This document shows, piece by piece, positions 26,424 through 35,110 of a stretch of 64,000 nucleotides of DNA. The notes beneath the pieces were generated by a model. The model saw only the letters and a program-made list of their open reading frames with translations. It did no database searches and was not told the origin of the DNA. The translations under genes were made by a program, and so were the position numbers. The stretch's first letter is position 1; every line of letters starts with the position of its first letter. The stretch covers positions 1 through 64,000 of the forward strand of contig JAXMBX010000005.1 in the NCBI GenBank assembly GCA_046349635.1, given 5' to 3'. This DNA is from JAXMBX01 sp046349635 (lineage in GTDB: Bacteria; Planctomycetota; Planctomycetia; Planctomycetales; Planctomycetaceae).

Positions 26424-26472
26424 CGCCCTTCGGGCGAGAGCAGTAGAGCAGGGGAACAGTAGAGCAGTAGAG
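26424..26472. repeat. Hairpin and three short direct repeats downstream of the amidotransferase-like gene
   Basis: CGCCC-TTC-GGGCG (26424-26436) is a perfect 5-bp stem immediately after the stop codon, possibly a terminator-like hairpin but with no T-tract. It is followed by three copies of CAGTAGAG at 26441, 26457 and 26465. Confidence 0.5.
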
Positions 26473-26612
26473 AAGACAGAAAGAGATCAGAGACGTTTGT
26501 TCCGCCCCCTCTTCCGGCCGCTCAGAGTTGAGCTATCGCCTTCGCAATGACCTGACGCCCGTCATGTCATGCTCAGTTGATTCTCCCGCGCTGGGGAGAA
26601 GGTCTTTGTTTT

Positions 26613-26629
26613 GGTCCGCACAGCGGACC
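26613..26629. repeat. Perfect 7-bp hairpin downstream of purB
   Basis: GGTCCGC-ACA-GCGGACC (26613-26629) sits 10 bases past the purB stop. It has no T-run on either strand, so it is a REP-like palindrome or a weak transcription stop rather than a clear intrinsic terminator. Confidence 0.5.
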
Positions 26630-26638
26630 CTACACGAA

Positions 26639-28072
26639 TTAAACTTTCAGGTCGGCGGTTTGAGTGGTCTTGAGTTGGTCCGCGTATTTCTTGCGGATCG
26701 GGTCGACGTGGTCGCGGACAAATTGTTCGACCTGTTCGGGGGCGCGGCCCACGAACTTGTGGGGGTCGAGGACGTCCTTGAGGTTCACGCCCGAGAAATC
26801 GGAATCAGCGGCGAGGCGGGCCATGAGGTCGTTGTCGCGGCCGAACTCTTTGACCTCGCGGCCGGCAGCCTGGCTGTGGACGCGGATTTTCTCGTGGAGG
26901 TGCTGACGGTCGCCGCCGGCAGCAACGGCTTGCATGAGAATGTTTTCGGTCGCCATGAAGGGGAGTTCCGCCTGCAGGTGTTTGCGGATCACTTCGGGGT
27001 AGACCACCATGCCGTTGACGATGTTGCCGTAGAGAATCAGGACCGCATCAATGGCGAGGAGTGACTGGGGAATCGAGAGACGGCGGTTGGCGCTGTCGTC
27101 GAGGGTCCGTTCCAGCCATTGGGTGGCGAAGGTCTGATCGGCGCTGGAGGTGAGGCTCATGGCGAACCGAGCCAGGCTGCACATCCGTTCGGCGCGCATC
27201 GGATTTCGCTTGTAGGCCATGGCGGAGGAGCCGATCTGCTTCTCTTCGAACGGTTCTTCAAGTTCCTTGCGGCTCTGGAGCAGGCGGAGGTCGCTGCCGG
27301 CTTTGTGAGCGGATTGGCCGATGCCTCCGAGCGTTCCAAGAACCTGAGCATCGACCTTACGGGAATAGGTCTGACCTGTGACGGGATAGACTTCTTCAAA
27401 ACCCATCTTGTCGGCGACACGGCGTTCGAGTTCTTCCACCTTGGCGTGATCGCCGTGGAAGAGTTCGAGGAAGCTGGCCTGGGTGCCGGTGGTCCCTTTG
27501 ACGCCGCGGAAGCGGAGAGTGTGGAGGCGATGTTCGACTTCTTCCAGGTCGAGAAGGAGGTCGTAGCACCAGAGAGTGGCGCGCTTGCCGACGGTGGTGG
27601 GTTGGGCGGGTTGCAGGTGAGTGAAACCGAGGCAGGGGAGCTGACGCTGTTCCATCGCGAACTTCGCGAGGCGGTCGATGACGGTGACCAACCGGGCGCG
27701 GATGATCTTCAGGCTCTCGCGAATAAGGAGCAGGTCGCCGTTGTCGGTGACGTAGCAGCTCGTAGCGCCGAGGTGGATGATTCCCTTGGCGGAGGGGCAG
27801 CGATCGCCGTAGGTGTGGACGTGGGCCATCACGTCGTGGCGGAGTTGCTTTTCGTATTTGGCGGCGAGATCGAAATCGATGTCATCGACTGCCCCCTTGA
27901 GTTCGCTGATCTGCGCGGCCGTGATGGGGAGGCCGAGTTCCGCTTCGGCTTCGGCGAGGGCCACCCAGAGTTTGCGCCAGGTGGAATGGCGGCTCTGATC
28001 CGACCAGAGTCGGCTCATTTCCTGCGAGGCGTAGCGGGTATTCAGGGGGTTTTCGTAGAGATCGTGACCCAT
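26639..28072 (-). CDS. purB: Adenylosuccinate lyase
   Basis: 477 residues. It catalyses two steps of purine synthesis, splitting fumarate from SAICAR and from adenylosuccinate. The fumarase/aspartase superfamily signature GSSAMAYKRNPMRAE lies at residues 281-295. Other landmarks are VHTYGD (85-90) and the catalytic base region FTHLQPAQPTT (150-160). Length and order match the longer PurB subfamily typical of eukaryotes and some bacteria. No other pur gene is adjacent. It converges on the amidotransferase-like gene with repeats in between. Confidence 0.95.
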   Translation of the reverse strand: MGHDLYENPLNTRYASQEMSRLWSDQSRHSTWRKLWVALAEAEAELGLPITAAQISELKGAVDDIDFDLAAKYEKQLRHDVMAHVHTYGDRCPSAKGIIHLGATSCYVTDNGDLLLIRESLKIIRARLVTVIDRLAKFAMEQRQLPCLGFTHLQPAQPTTVGKRATLWCYDLLLDLEEVEHRLHTLRFRGVKGTTGTQASFLELFHGDHAKVEELERRVADKMGFEEVYPVTGQTYSRKVDAQVLGTLGGIGQSAHKAGSDLRLLQSRKELEEPFEEKQIGSSAMAYKRNPMRAERMCSLARFAMSLTSSADQTFATQWLERTLDDSANRRLSIPQSLLAIDAVLILYGNIVNGMVVYPEVIRKHLQAELPFMATENILMQAVAAGGDRQHLHEKIRVHSQAAGREVKEFGRDNDLMARLAADSDFSGVNLKDVLDPHKFVGRAPEQVEQFVRDHVDPIRKKYADQLKTTQTADLKV

Positions 28073-28330
28073 GGGGGGAGGTTGACTTTCCAGTTAGCTG
28101 CAGCCCGAACTCGTGGCTCTTGAGAGGCTTGGGAAATCAGGGGGGACGCTGTTATGGAGCGTGCCTTTCCCTTATCATAATCCCTTCGCCGGGCGCAGGG
28201 TATCGTGCGTCATGTGCAAGAGAGACCGCAAGTTGCGCTGCAGGGCGCGGCCTCTGGGAAACCCCTGGAGGCTGGGCGGTCGCTGTCACACGCAGACAAA
28301 TCACAGTTCAGGAATATCGGGAATACGCTC

Positions 28331-29383
28331 ATGACTCCGCTTGCTTCATTGATCTCCACGGGAACAAAGCTCTGGCTCGACAGCATCGATCCGGAGCTGG
28401 TGAAATCGAACCGAGCCGAAGGAGCGACGGGGGCGACCTCGAATCCGATCATCGTTTCGGACCTGATCAAGACCGGTCGATTCGATGCGGAGATTGAAAA
28501 GTTGATCGGCGAGGGGCTGGACGACGAAGCGATTGCCTGGGAAATGACGGACCAACTGGTTCGCCAGGCGCAGGAGGTCTTCCTTCCGGTCTGGGAACAG
28601 ACGAAAGGGAATGACGGGTACGTCAGTTTCGAGCTGGACCCGCTGCTGGAAGATGCTTCCTGCCCGTTGAGCCTGGAGCAGAAGATCGCCCGGTACGTCG
28701 AACTGGGGAAGAAGTGGAGCGCGGGACACAAGAACAGGATGATCAAGATTCCGGCGACCCCTGCCGGCCTGGGGGCAGTTGAAGAACTCTGCGCCGCGGG
28801 GGTGACGTTGAACGTGACGTTGATCTTCAGCGACCGGCAGTACCAGATTGCCCGGGACAGCATGTGGCGGGGAGCGCTGAAGCGGGCGGCGCGCGATGCG
28901 TTCAAGTCGGTGTACAGCATCTTCGTGAGCCGAATTGATGTGTACACGTTGCAGCACGTCTCCCAGTTGTCTCCGGCGGCCCAAGGGAAAGTGGGAATTG
29001 TGAACGCTCAGCGGATCTGGGAAGCGAACCAGAAGTTCTGGGCCGACAAGAAGCTGCCGTTGCAGCAGGAAATCATTTTCGCCAGCACGGGGACGAAAGA
29101 CCCCAAGGATCCCGCCGACAAGTACGTGGCCGCATTGGCCGGGTCAGACATCCAGACGAATCCGCCCGGGACGAACGCGGCGATTCAGAAACTGCCCGGG
29201 AAGACGTTTACAAAGATGGTGGACAAGTATCCTCCGGCGGACGTGCTGCAGGATATCGATACGCACGTCGATTTCGCCCGGATGGAGCAGGTCCTGATGG
29301 AGGAAGGGCTGAAGAAATTCGCCGATCCGCAAAAGGCGCTGATCAAGCTGATCGGTGAGAAGCGGGCGGCGTTGAAGAAGTAA
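28331..29383 (+). CDS. tal: Transaldolase
   Basis: 350 residues from the ATG at 28331 (GGGA 8 bases upstream; a longer frame from 28205 has no ribosome site). The barrel starts with LWLDSIDPELV, then GATSNPIIVSDLI. The Schiff-base lysine is in NRMIKIPAT (K about 139), followed by NVTLIFSDRQY and IFVSRIDVY. This pattern matches the transaldolase family used in the non-oxidative pentose phosphate pathway. A strong intrinsic terminator lies at 29412-29444. Confidence 0.93.
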   Translation: MTPLASLISTGTKLWLDSIDPELVKSNRAEGATGATSNPIIVSDLIKTGRFDAEIEKLIGEGLDDEAIAWEMTDQLVRQAQEVFLPVWEQTKGNDGYVSFELDPLLEDASCPLSLEQKIARYVELGKKWSAGHKNRMIKIPATPAGLGAVEELCAAGVTLNVTLIFSDRQYQIARDSMWRGALKRAARDAFKSVYSIFVSRIDVYTLQHVSQLSPAAQGKVGIVNAQRIWEANQKFWADKKLPLQQEIIFASTGTKDPKDPADKYVAALAGSDIQTNPPGTNAAIQKLPGKTFTKMVDKYPPADVLQDIDTHVDFARMEQVLMEEGLKKFADPQKALIKLIGEKRAALKK

Positions 29384-29411
29384 CGAAGTCCCCGAGATGA
29401 GGAAATACGAA

Positions 29412-29444
29412 GGGCCGTGGTGATCACACCACGGCCCTTTTTTT
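29412..29444 (+). terminator. Intrinsic terminator of the transaldolase gene
   Basis: GGGCCGTGGTG (29412-29422) pairs perfectly with CACCACGGCCC (29427-29437) over a 4-base loop. Seven T residues follow (29438-29444), 28 bases after the stop codon. Confidence 0.9.
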
Positions 29445-29468
29445 GCGCACAGGAGGCCGAGGACAGGC

Positions 29469-30071
29469 TTACTTGATCGACTCGATTATTTTGATGACGC
29501 GGGCTTCATCGTATTTGTCCGCAGGAGTGAAGTACACGAAGTCAGCGTTGCCGTCTTTGCCGGTAAATTTGCCGTGGACCAGGCGGGCATCCTGATTGTT
29601 CTTCTTGTTTTTCCCCTTGGCGAAGGTGAATTTTGTTTTGGCCCCACGAATCGTGAATTCCTTGTCGGTGGATTCTGTGATGTCGAAGTCCTTTTCGGAA
29701 GTGGACTCAAAGGATTGTTTCACGTCTGGAGCGTTCCCAGAGGTTTTGGGATCTCGGAACTGGGTGAGCACCAGGCCTTCCGTCTCGTTGTCGCCGGCGA
29801 AGATGACCATGCGAATTCCGAGCTTGTCCGCGTGCATGGACATGCGGGCCACCAGTTCCGGGGGGATGTCGATGTCCGCGATTCCCTGGGCGACCTCCCG
29901 GCCGACCTTAGGATCGAAGGAGGGGTGAAACTGACTGACACCCCACCACGCGAGACCTCCCAGTGCCAGGCAGAGGGCCAGGGATAACACTCCCAGGAGG
30001 GCCATGATGATCAGAATATAGCGAAAGCAACCGGAACCGCGGGGAGTTTGCTGGGGATAGGGGGCAGACAT
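29469..30071 (-). CDS. Single-pass membrane protein of unknown function, paralogue A
   Basis: 200 residues from the ATG at 30071 (AAAGGA 7 bases upstream). A short N-terminal tail is followed by one hydrophobic helix (about residues 19-42) and a soluble domain of about 155 residues. It is a paralogue of the next gene upstream on the same strand (30206-30799): both have the helix, SFDP, AD(I)(D/E)IP, and the same C-terminal motif DFVYF.PADKYDEAR followed by an IKIIESIK end. I recognise no named family. The transaldolase terminator separates it from the convergent neighbour. Confidence 0.72.
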   Translation of the reverse strand: MSAPYPQQTPRGSGCFRYILIIMALLGVLSLALCLALGGLAWWGVSQFHPSFDPKVGREVAQGIADIDIPPELVARMSMHADKLGIRMVIFAGDNETEGLVLTQFRDPKTSGNAPDVKQSFESTSEKDFDITESTDKEFTIRGAKTKFTFAKGKNKKNNQDARLVHGKFTGKDGNADFVYFTPADKYDEARVIKIIESIK

Positions 30072-30205
30072 GTGGAGTCCTTTGCAGCAGGGATGTTTCG
30101 AGTCGTGGCTGTGACCGGCACGGCTCACGGAAATGATTATCCCGAGGTGATACGCGTAATGCGAGATGAAAGATCACCGGAAATTTTCGCGGCGGAACGA
30201 AAAGC

Positions 30206-30799
30206 CTACTTGATGGATTCGATGATCTTGACGATGCGAGCTTCGTCGTATTTGTCGGCGGGGATGAAGTAGACGAAGTCAGTGTTCCCTTCCAGGCCGG
30301 GGAATTCGCCGATCACTTGCCGGAATTGGGCTTTTGAGTTGCGGGATTTTCCGGTGATAAAATCAAACTTAGCGGTTTTGCCCCGGATCTTGAATTCACG
30401 GGGCTTGGTTTCGGTGACTTCCAGGTCTTCACCGGATTCCTTGCCGGAGCGTTCCAGTTGATTTTTGAATTCGCCGCGATATTTGGAATCATGGAACTGG
30501 CTGAGGATGAGCGTTTCGTCAGCCTTGTCGGCATGGAACATGACGCCGGTAATTCCCAGGGTCTGCATGCGGATGGAAAACCGGCAGGTGAGATCCGTGG
30601 GGATTTCGATGTCAGCGATGGTTCTTACAACCTGAAGGCCGGTCTGGGGATCAAAGGAAGGACTGAGTTCCTTGAGCCCCCACCACATCACACTCCCGAG
30701 GCCGGCACAGAGAAGGGAGACCCCGAGGCCAACGGTGGCAAAAATGACCAGGGACAATCGCGCACAGCCTGAGCTATTCACCGGTTGCTGATCGGACAT
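30206..30799 (-). CDS. Single-pass membrane protein of unknown function, paralogue B
   Basis: 197 residues from the ATG at 30799, with GGA 7 bases upstream; an ATG at 30805 is less well placed. Layout as in paralogue A: one N-terminal helix (VIFATVGLGVSLLCAGLG), then a soluble domain ending DFVYFIPADKYDEARIVKIIESIK-like. The pair probably arose by tandem duplication and is moderately diverged. A 134-base gap separates them. No catalytic motif is visible. Confidence 0.72.
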   Translation of the reverse strand: MSDQQPVNSSGCARLSLVIFATVGLGVSLLCAGLGSVMWWGLKELSPSFDPQTGLQVVRTIADIEIPTDLTCRFSIRMQTLGITGVMFHADKADETLILSQFHDSKYRGEFKNQLERSGKESGEDLEVTETKPREFKIRGKTAKFDFITGKSRNSKAQFRQVIGEFPGLEGNTDFVYFIPADKYDEARIVKIIESIK

Positions 30800-30978
30800 G
30801 GTCATTCCAGGGTGAGATTTTTTTGTATCGCATGAGAATCGTTGAATCGCCTGAAATTTTGACCGCGATCAACGCTGTACAAAAAATCAAAGCGTCGCAG
30901 AAAAACTGGCCGCAGACAGTAGAGCATTTCCAGCGGGCGGGAACAATCACAGCCGAAGCCTGTTCCGGCGGAATGGGA

Positions 30979-32202
30979 TCATCCGTTGCGTTCTTCATCC
31001 CGTTGCTGCTGCATCATGCGGCGGCGTTCCTTCTTGCTCATGCCGCGCAGGTCGTTGCGCTCGTTCTGCTGGTGGGGGCCACGATTGGCGTTTTGCGGAG
31101 GATCGAAGCGGTAATTCTTGCCGTTATCGGGACGGGTGGCCCGTTCCAGTTCTTCTTCCTCGGAAAGTTCCTCGTCGGCGGCTTCTTCTTCGTCTTCTTC
31201 CTCCGACTCCTCTTCCACTTCTTCCTGTTCGGCCTTCTTCTTTTTGGCGTCGGCAGCTTTCTTTGCCTTCCGTTTGGCGGCGGCCTTGGCATCACCGCCG
31301 ATGCCGACCAATGCCAGCAGCGCGGTGAACAGGGACACAATCCGTCCGATGATTCCAAGGCGGTAGAAATCTTCGATCGGAGGTTCGACGGAGATGTACA
31401 GGACGTAGCGGGCGTGGAGCCACAGCGCACCGAAGATGAGGGTCTGGCCGGAGAGGAGCAGTTCCAGGCGGACGGTCTCCAGGAAGCGGGGTGTCCAGGA
31501 AGAGAAGATGACCCTTTGGTCGAAGGCGTCGGCGACAGTCACCAGATGGCAGATCAGTCCCATAAAGAGGAGCGCGCGGCTGGCGAGGCAGTCGCGCATA
31601 TCCGCGAGTACCTGCCGCGAGATCCAATACCCCAAAACCACGGCGGGAATGAGCCAGGACCAGGTTTCATGTCCCTTGAATTTCTCCGGCCAGAAATGCA
31701 GGAGCGTTTTGCTCCAGACGAGGTGCCCCCGGTTGGTGAGCATGAAACTGTAGAACAGCAGCACGAACGTTGCGGTCCGCCAGAGGCGGAAACTTCCCCG
31801 GAAGTCAGTGATGCTGCGAGAACGGGCCCAGTACATGAGCAAACACAACTGGGCACTCAGGAAGAGCAGCAGCGAACCATACCAGTTGGCGAAGGGGTGC
31901 GAGGTGAGGGAGAACAGCCAGGAAATAGCCGGACCGGTGTATTGGGTCACCGTTGAGTCGTAGAACCCCAGCGTGGGGATCAACGCGGAGCAGATCAGTC
32001 CCGCGAGAGTGCCGAGGAGGATCTTGAAAGGCGAGGCGGGGACGATTTCCGTGAAGGAGAAGGGGAGTTGTCCGCCGGCTTTGGCATTGCCGCGCGAGGA
32101 ACCTCGTTGTGAGCTGGCCCGTCCCCGCGCGCGTTCGGCTTCTGCAGCCAACCGACGTCGGCGCCGTTCATCGACTTTGGGGGAACCGCCAAATATGCTC
32201 AC
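30979..32202 (-). CDS. Multi-pass membrane protein with long charged C-terminal tail
   Basis: 407 residues. An Arg-rich N-terminus is followed by about seven hydrophobic segments (FKILLGTLAGLICSALIPTLG to IGRIVSLFTALLALVGI). The tail (about residues 303-407) is first Lys/Ala-rich (AAAKRKAKKAADAKKKKAEQ), then Glu/Asp-rich, then Asn/Gln-rich with basic residues. That composition is typical of cytosolic disordered tails that contact nucleic acid or partner proteins. No family is recognised. It lies alone on this strand. Confidence 0.7.
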   Translation of the reverse strand: MSIFGGSPKVDERRRRRLAAEAERARGRASSQRGSSRGNAKAGGQLPFSFTEIVPASPFKILLGTLAGLICSALIPTLGFYDSTVTQYTGPAISWLFSLTSHPFANWYGSLLLFLSAQLCLLMYWARSRSITDFRGSFRLWRTATFVLLFYSFMLTNRGHLVWSKTLLHFWPEKFKGHETWSWLIPAVVLGYWISRQVLADMRDCLASRALLFMGLICHLVTVADAFDQRVIFSSWTPRFLETVRLELLLSGQTLIFGALWLHARYVLYISVEPPIEDFYRLGIIGRIVSLFTALLALVGIGGDAKAAAKRKAKKAADAKKKKAEQEEVEEESEEEDEEEAADEELSEEEELERATRPDNGKNYRFDPPQNANRGPHQQNERNDLRGMSKKERRRMMQQQRDEERNG

Positions 32203-32509
32203 GAGCGCTCACCGGTGCCTGGGGCACATCCTTGTTCCGGCAGGAGAGGCACGAACGTGCTTCCCACCGGCAGACACGTCAGGATCTCAACCGCCTCCGG
32301 CAGTTGAGGGACAAATTCCCCTTGACCCCGGCTGCAGACCGGGCGGAGAGAATCCGTTCTTCGTACACCATCGGCCAGAGGTTGGAGGGAGATTCGGATA
32401 AAACCGCCAAGGCGGATCTTCCTGCCTATGTTTCGGGAGCCGAGTGGAGAATTGAATAAAGAGCGGGTCGATCAGGAGATATGGAGAAAGATTGCGGGCG
32501 AAGGTGGCT

Positions 32510-32566
32510 GCCAAAATGGCGACGCGGGAGGTTCGGAGGCTCTTCCGGGTGCGCTGCCATTTTGGC
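32510..32566. repeat. Paired GCCA-N3-TGGC motifs forming a long inverted repeat
   Basis: GCCAAAATGGC (32510-32520) and GCCATTTTGGC (32556-32566) are perfect reverse complements 35 bases apart, and each is itself a GCCA/TGGC palindrome. They could be two protein-binding sites or the arms of a stem-loop. They lie 255-311 bases upstream of the hsp20 start. Confidence 0.5.
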
Positions 32567-32640
32567 GGCGAGAGGTGTGGGGGTGATTTGAGAGACGAGA
32601 TCGAATCACGAAAAAGAGACGGTTTCTAACCCTCGAAAAA

Positions 32641-32687
32641 TCAAACTGTTTGAAACGCACCAAAAGGCCGCGCTCAACCGTCGTTGA
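32641..32687 (+). promoter_or_regulatory. Two palindromes, possible activator-binding sites
   Basis: TCAAAC-T-GTTTGA (32641-32653) and TCAAC-CGTC-GTTGA (32674-32687) are both perfect inverted repeats. They sit just upstream of a sigma-54-like -24/-12 element. Enhancer-binding proteins for sigma-54 usually bind palindromes further upstream, so binding here by a classical activator is only a possibility. Confidence 0.4.
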
Positions 32688-32692
32688 GAAAT

Positions 32693-32708
32693 CGGCATAC
32701 CGTTTGCC
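32693..32708 (+). promoter_or_regulatory. Candidate sigma-54 (-24/-12) promoter of the hsp20 pair
   Basis: CGGCATACCGTTTGCC matches the TGGCACG-N4-TTGCW consensus at GG (32694-32695), CA and TTGC, with the mandatory 12-base distance between GG and GC. The ATG of hsp20 is 113 bases downstream. No ideal -35/-10 sigma-70 promoter was seen in the same stretch. Confidence 0.45.
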
Positions 32709-32820
32709 TTTCTCTGAGTGCAGCGGTCGAACTGACAGCTACCAGGTACAGCAACACAAAACATCTCTCGGAGGAGGCAGATTCCGGGAGCAAGTCCATT
32801 CTGAGAAGGAGAAGAAAGTC

Positions 32821-33261
32821 ATGAGGTTATTGAATCGCGTTTCGAGGTATTGGGATCCGTGGAAAGATTTTCAACAGTTGCAGCAGGAATTGAACCGGGC
32901 GATCCAGCACCCCGCGCAGTTGTTCCCGGCGGTCTCCGGCGGAGTACCTTCGGTGAATGTGTGGCGGAGTGAACAGGGAGCCTTGCTGACCTCCGAGATC
33001 CCCGGCCTGGACCCTGAAAAGCTGGACATCTCCGTGAACGGTCAGACGGTCACGGTGAAGGGGGAACGGACGCAGGTCGAGAAGGCCGCGAACGAGAAAT
33101 ATCACTGCCAGGAACGATTCACGTCGAAGTTCGCGCGGACCTTCCAGTTGCCATTTCGCGTGGATGCTTCCAAGACCGAAGCCAAATACGAGAAGGGTGT
33201 GCTGACGGTGACGCTGCCCCAGGCGCAGGAAGACCGTCCGCAGAAAATCGAGCTGTCATAA
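32821..33261 (+). CDS. Hsp20/alpha-crystallin small heat-shock protein
   Basis: 146 residues from the ATG at 32821, with AAGGAG about 10 bases upstream. The alpha-crystallin domain spans about residues 38-140: LLTSEIPGLDPEKLDISVNG, VKGERTQVEKA, and the closing KYEKGVLTVTLPQ. The length and fold indicate an ATP-independent holdase that binds unfolding proteins. A second, divergent small heat-shock gene follows after 69 bases; the pair is a common arrangement in planctomycetes. A candidate sigma-54 promoter lies upstream. Confidence 0.93.
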   Translation: MRLLNRVSRYWDPWKDFQQLQQELNRAIQHPAQLFPAVSGGVPSVNVWRSEQGALLTSEIPGLDPEKLDISVNGQTVTVKGERTQVEKAANEKYHCQERFTSKFARTFQLPFRVDASKTEAKYEKGVLTVTLPQAQEDRPQKIELS

Positions 33262-33330
33262 ATCACAACAACGTCTGGATGAATGTGGTTGTGAGAAGGC
33301 TTGATACGAATACACAAGGAGAAAACGAAC

Positions 33331-33735
33331 ATGTCGAATTGCAATGAAAACACGTGCGGCTGCGGCACCAATGACGTGAAAACGGAAACAACGACCAAGC
33401 AGAAGGTCTTCGTCCCGCGCGTGGACATCGTGGAATCGGACGATGCCTGGCGACTGGTTGCGGATTTGCCCGGCGTCGAGGAGAAGGATCTGGATATCAC
33501 CTTGGACAAGAATGTCCTGACGATCCGTGGGAAAGTGGTGTATAGTGCGCCCGAAGGTTACTCCCTCGCGTATCAGGAATATGAGGAGGGGGACTTCGAA
33601 CGGGTGTTCACCATCTCGGAAGAAGTGGACCGGAGCGGGATCGTGGCTTCGCTCACGCAAGGGGTACTGCATCTGACTCTGCCAAAAGTGAGGCAGGCGC
33701 AGGCCCAGAAGATTCCGGTTGTGACTCGCACCTGA
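33331..33735 (+). CDS. Hsp20/alpha-crystallin small heat-shock protein, second copy
   Basis: 134 residues from the ATG at 33331 (AAGGAG 7 bases upstream). The N-terminus is short with a Cys-rich stretch (NCNENTCGCGT). The alpha-crystallin core follows: WRLVADLPGVEEKDLDITLDKNVLTIRGK, and GVLHLTLPK at the end. It is distinct in sequence from the upstream Hsp20, so they likely form different oligomers. A strong intrinsic terminator lies at 33778-33815, so the two are probably one transcription unit. Confidence 0.92.
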   Translation: MSNCNENTCGCGTNDVKTETTTKQKVFVPRVDIVESDDAWRLVADLPGVEEKDLDITLDKNVLTIRGKVVYSAPEGYSLAYQEYEEGDFERVFTISEEVDRSGIVASLTQGVLHLTLPKVRQAQAQKIPVVTRT

Positions 33736-33777
33736 GGAACACAATTTGACCCGCTAATGGTTTGGGCAGACCATTTG

Positions 33778-33815
33778 CCAGCCGCGTTCCGGGGTGGGAC
33801 GCGGCTGGTTTTTTT
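33778..33815 (+). terminator. Intrinsic terminator after the hsp20 pair
   Basis: CCAGCCGCGTTCC (33778-33790) pairs with GGGACGCGGCTGG (33796-33808), nearly perfectly, followed by seven T residues (33809-33815). It lies 43 bases after the second hsp20 stop. Confidence 0.9.
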
Positions 33816-33974
33816 GCGTTTTCCGGGCTACCTACAACCGTTACGGCTGTCACGACCGGCCTGGGGGAGAAGCGGGCTGGGCGGGGTTGCGAACCGCCGC
33901 TTGGACCGGTCTGTCAGACAGTTGTATGATGAGGAGTAATCCTCCTCGTTAACTTTCGCCCGGGAATTCACGTC

Positions 33975-34562
33975 ATGAGCCGTACGGCCAGCATCAGCCG
34001 CCAGACCGCCGAAACCAGGATCACGCTGAGCGTGAATCTCGACGGGACGGGGAAGAACCAGATTGCGACGGGGGTGGGGTTCTTCGATCACATGCTGACG
34101 TTGTTCGCACGGCATGGCCTGATCGATCTGGAAGTGCAGGCGGATGGAGATCTGCAGGTGGATCAGCACCACACTGTAGAAGATGTGGGGATTTGCCTGG
34201 GACAGGCATTGGCCAAGGCATGGGGTGACAAGCAGGGGATCACGCGCTATGGGAGCATCACATTGCCCATGGAAGAGACGCTGGTGACGGTCGCAACGGA
34301 CTTGAGCGGCCGGGCGTGGTACGTCAGCAACTTGAAATTCCCGACGGAGAAGATCGGCGAGTTCGACTCGCAGTTGGTGGATGACTTCTGGCAGTCGGTG
34401 AGCGCGAATGCTTTGATCAATCTGCACATCGTGCAGCATTATGGACGGAACAGCCATCACATCGCGGAGGCGACGTTCAAAGCGGCGGCACGGGCGTTAA
34501 GGATAGCGCTGACGGTGGACCCGCGACAGACGGGAGTTCCCTCCAGCAAGGGTGTGCTGTAG
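33975..34562 (+). CDS. hisB: Imidazoleglycerol-phosphate dehydratase
   Basis: 195 residues, the standard length of monofunctional HisB. It dehydrates imidazole glycerol phosphate in histidine synthesis. Metal-binding His motifs are FDHM (residues 37-40), QHHTVED (64-70) and NSHHIAE (159-165), which match the manganese-cluster ligands of the family. It stands alone; hisC lies 22 kb away at 56663, showing the dispersed histidine genes usual in this phylum. Confidence 0.96.
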   Translation: MSRTASISRQTAETRITLSVNLDGTGKNQIATGVGFFDHMLTLFARHGLIDLEVQADGDLQVDQHHTVEDVGICLGQALAKAWGDKQGITRYGSITLPMEETLVTVATDLSGRAWYVSNLKFPTEKIGEFDSQLVDDFWQSVSANALINLHIVQHYGRNSHHIAEATFKAAARALRIALTVDPRQTGVPSSKGVL

Positions 34563-34580
34563 AGGTCGGCGAGTTTCCGG

Positions 34581-34808
34581 TCAGGAATTTCTCGCAGGTT
34601 TGGGGCCGTCAATATCGGCGGACTTCTCGACACCCCTGGGTATGTCATCAGGGACGCTGAAGAACGGATCCTGGCTGTAGCCGGGGCCACGGTTCAGTTT
34701 CCAGAATTCCTGGGGATGCAGGTATTCCGGAAAGAACGAACAGCCACTTCCCAGTCCGCAGACCGACAGCAGGGCAATAAGAGAGAGGCGGCGGAGCGCT
34801 GTGGTCAT
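34581..34808 (-). CDS. Small putative lipoprotein
   Basis: 75 residues from the ATG at 34808 (AAAGGA about 8 bases upstream). A hydrophobic leader ends at a lipobox-like LGSGC, implying lipid attachment to the Cys at about residue 22. The mature part is short and Pro/Gly/Asp-rich. No family is recognised. It converges on hisB with an 18-base gap. Confidence 0.62.
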   Translation of the reverse strand: MTTALRRLSLIALLSVCGLGSGCSFFPEYLHPQEFWKLNRGPGYSQDPFFSVPDDIPRGVEKSADIDGPKPARNS

Positions 34809-35110
34809 GGCGAAATCCTTTCGCAGGACAAAGACGGGCATAGCCGGCTGGGAACAGGGAACAATTGCGGGAGGTTGAGAGTGTGAGAGGAGGGTTTCTA
34901 GCGGTGAAAAGAGAAGCACGCAAGAGATCTCCCGTTTCAGACAAAGAGTTTAGGGGGACGGAACCGGAAGTCAGACGAGTTCCGGCAAATTCTGCGTGGT
35001 TCGCCGGGTTGGCCTCTTTCACGGGCTGGAAATGGGAGGTTAAACTGAGGAAATCGGTCTCCCGCTTCTTTAGTGATTGCTTCTTGAGAGTCTGTTAGAC
35101 GGAAATCCCG

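Larger units (their letters stand above)
32203..32820. other. 618-base intergenic region with stacked regulatory elements ahead of hsp20
   Basis: No gene is supported here. Plus-strand frames overlap the upstream gene's antisense and lack family resemblance. The region contains an inverted repeat pair (32510-32566), two palindromes (32641-32653, 32674-32687) and a sigma-54-like promoter (32693-32708), all upstream of the hsp20 start at 32821. Confidence 0.6.
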
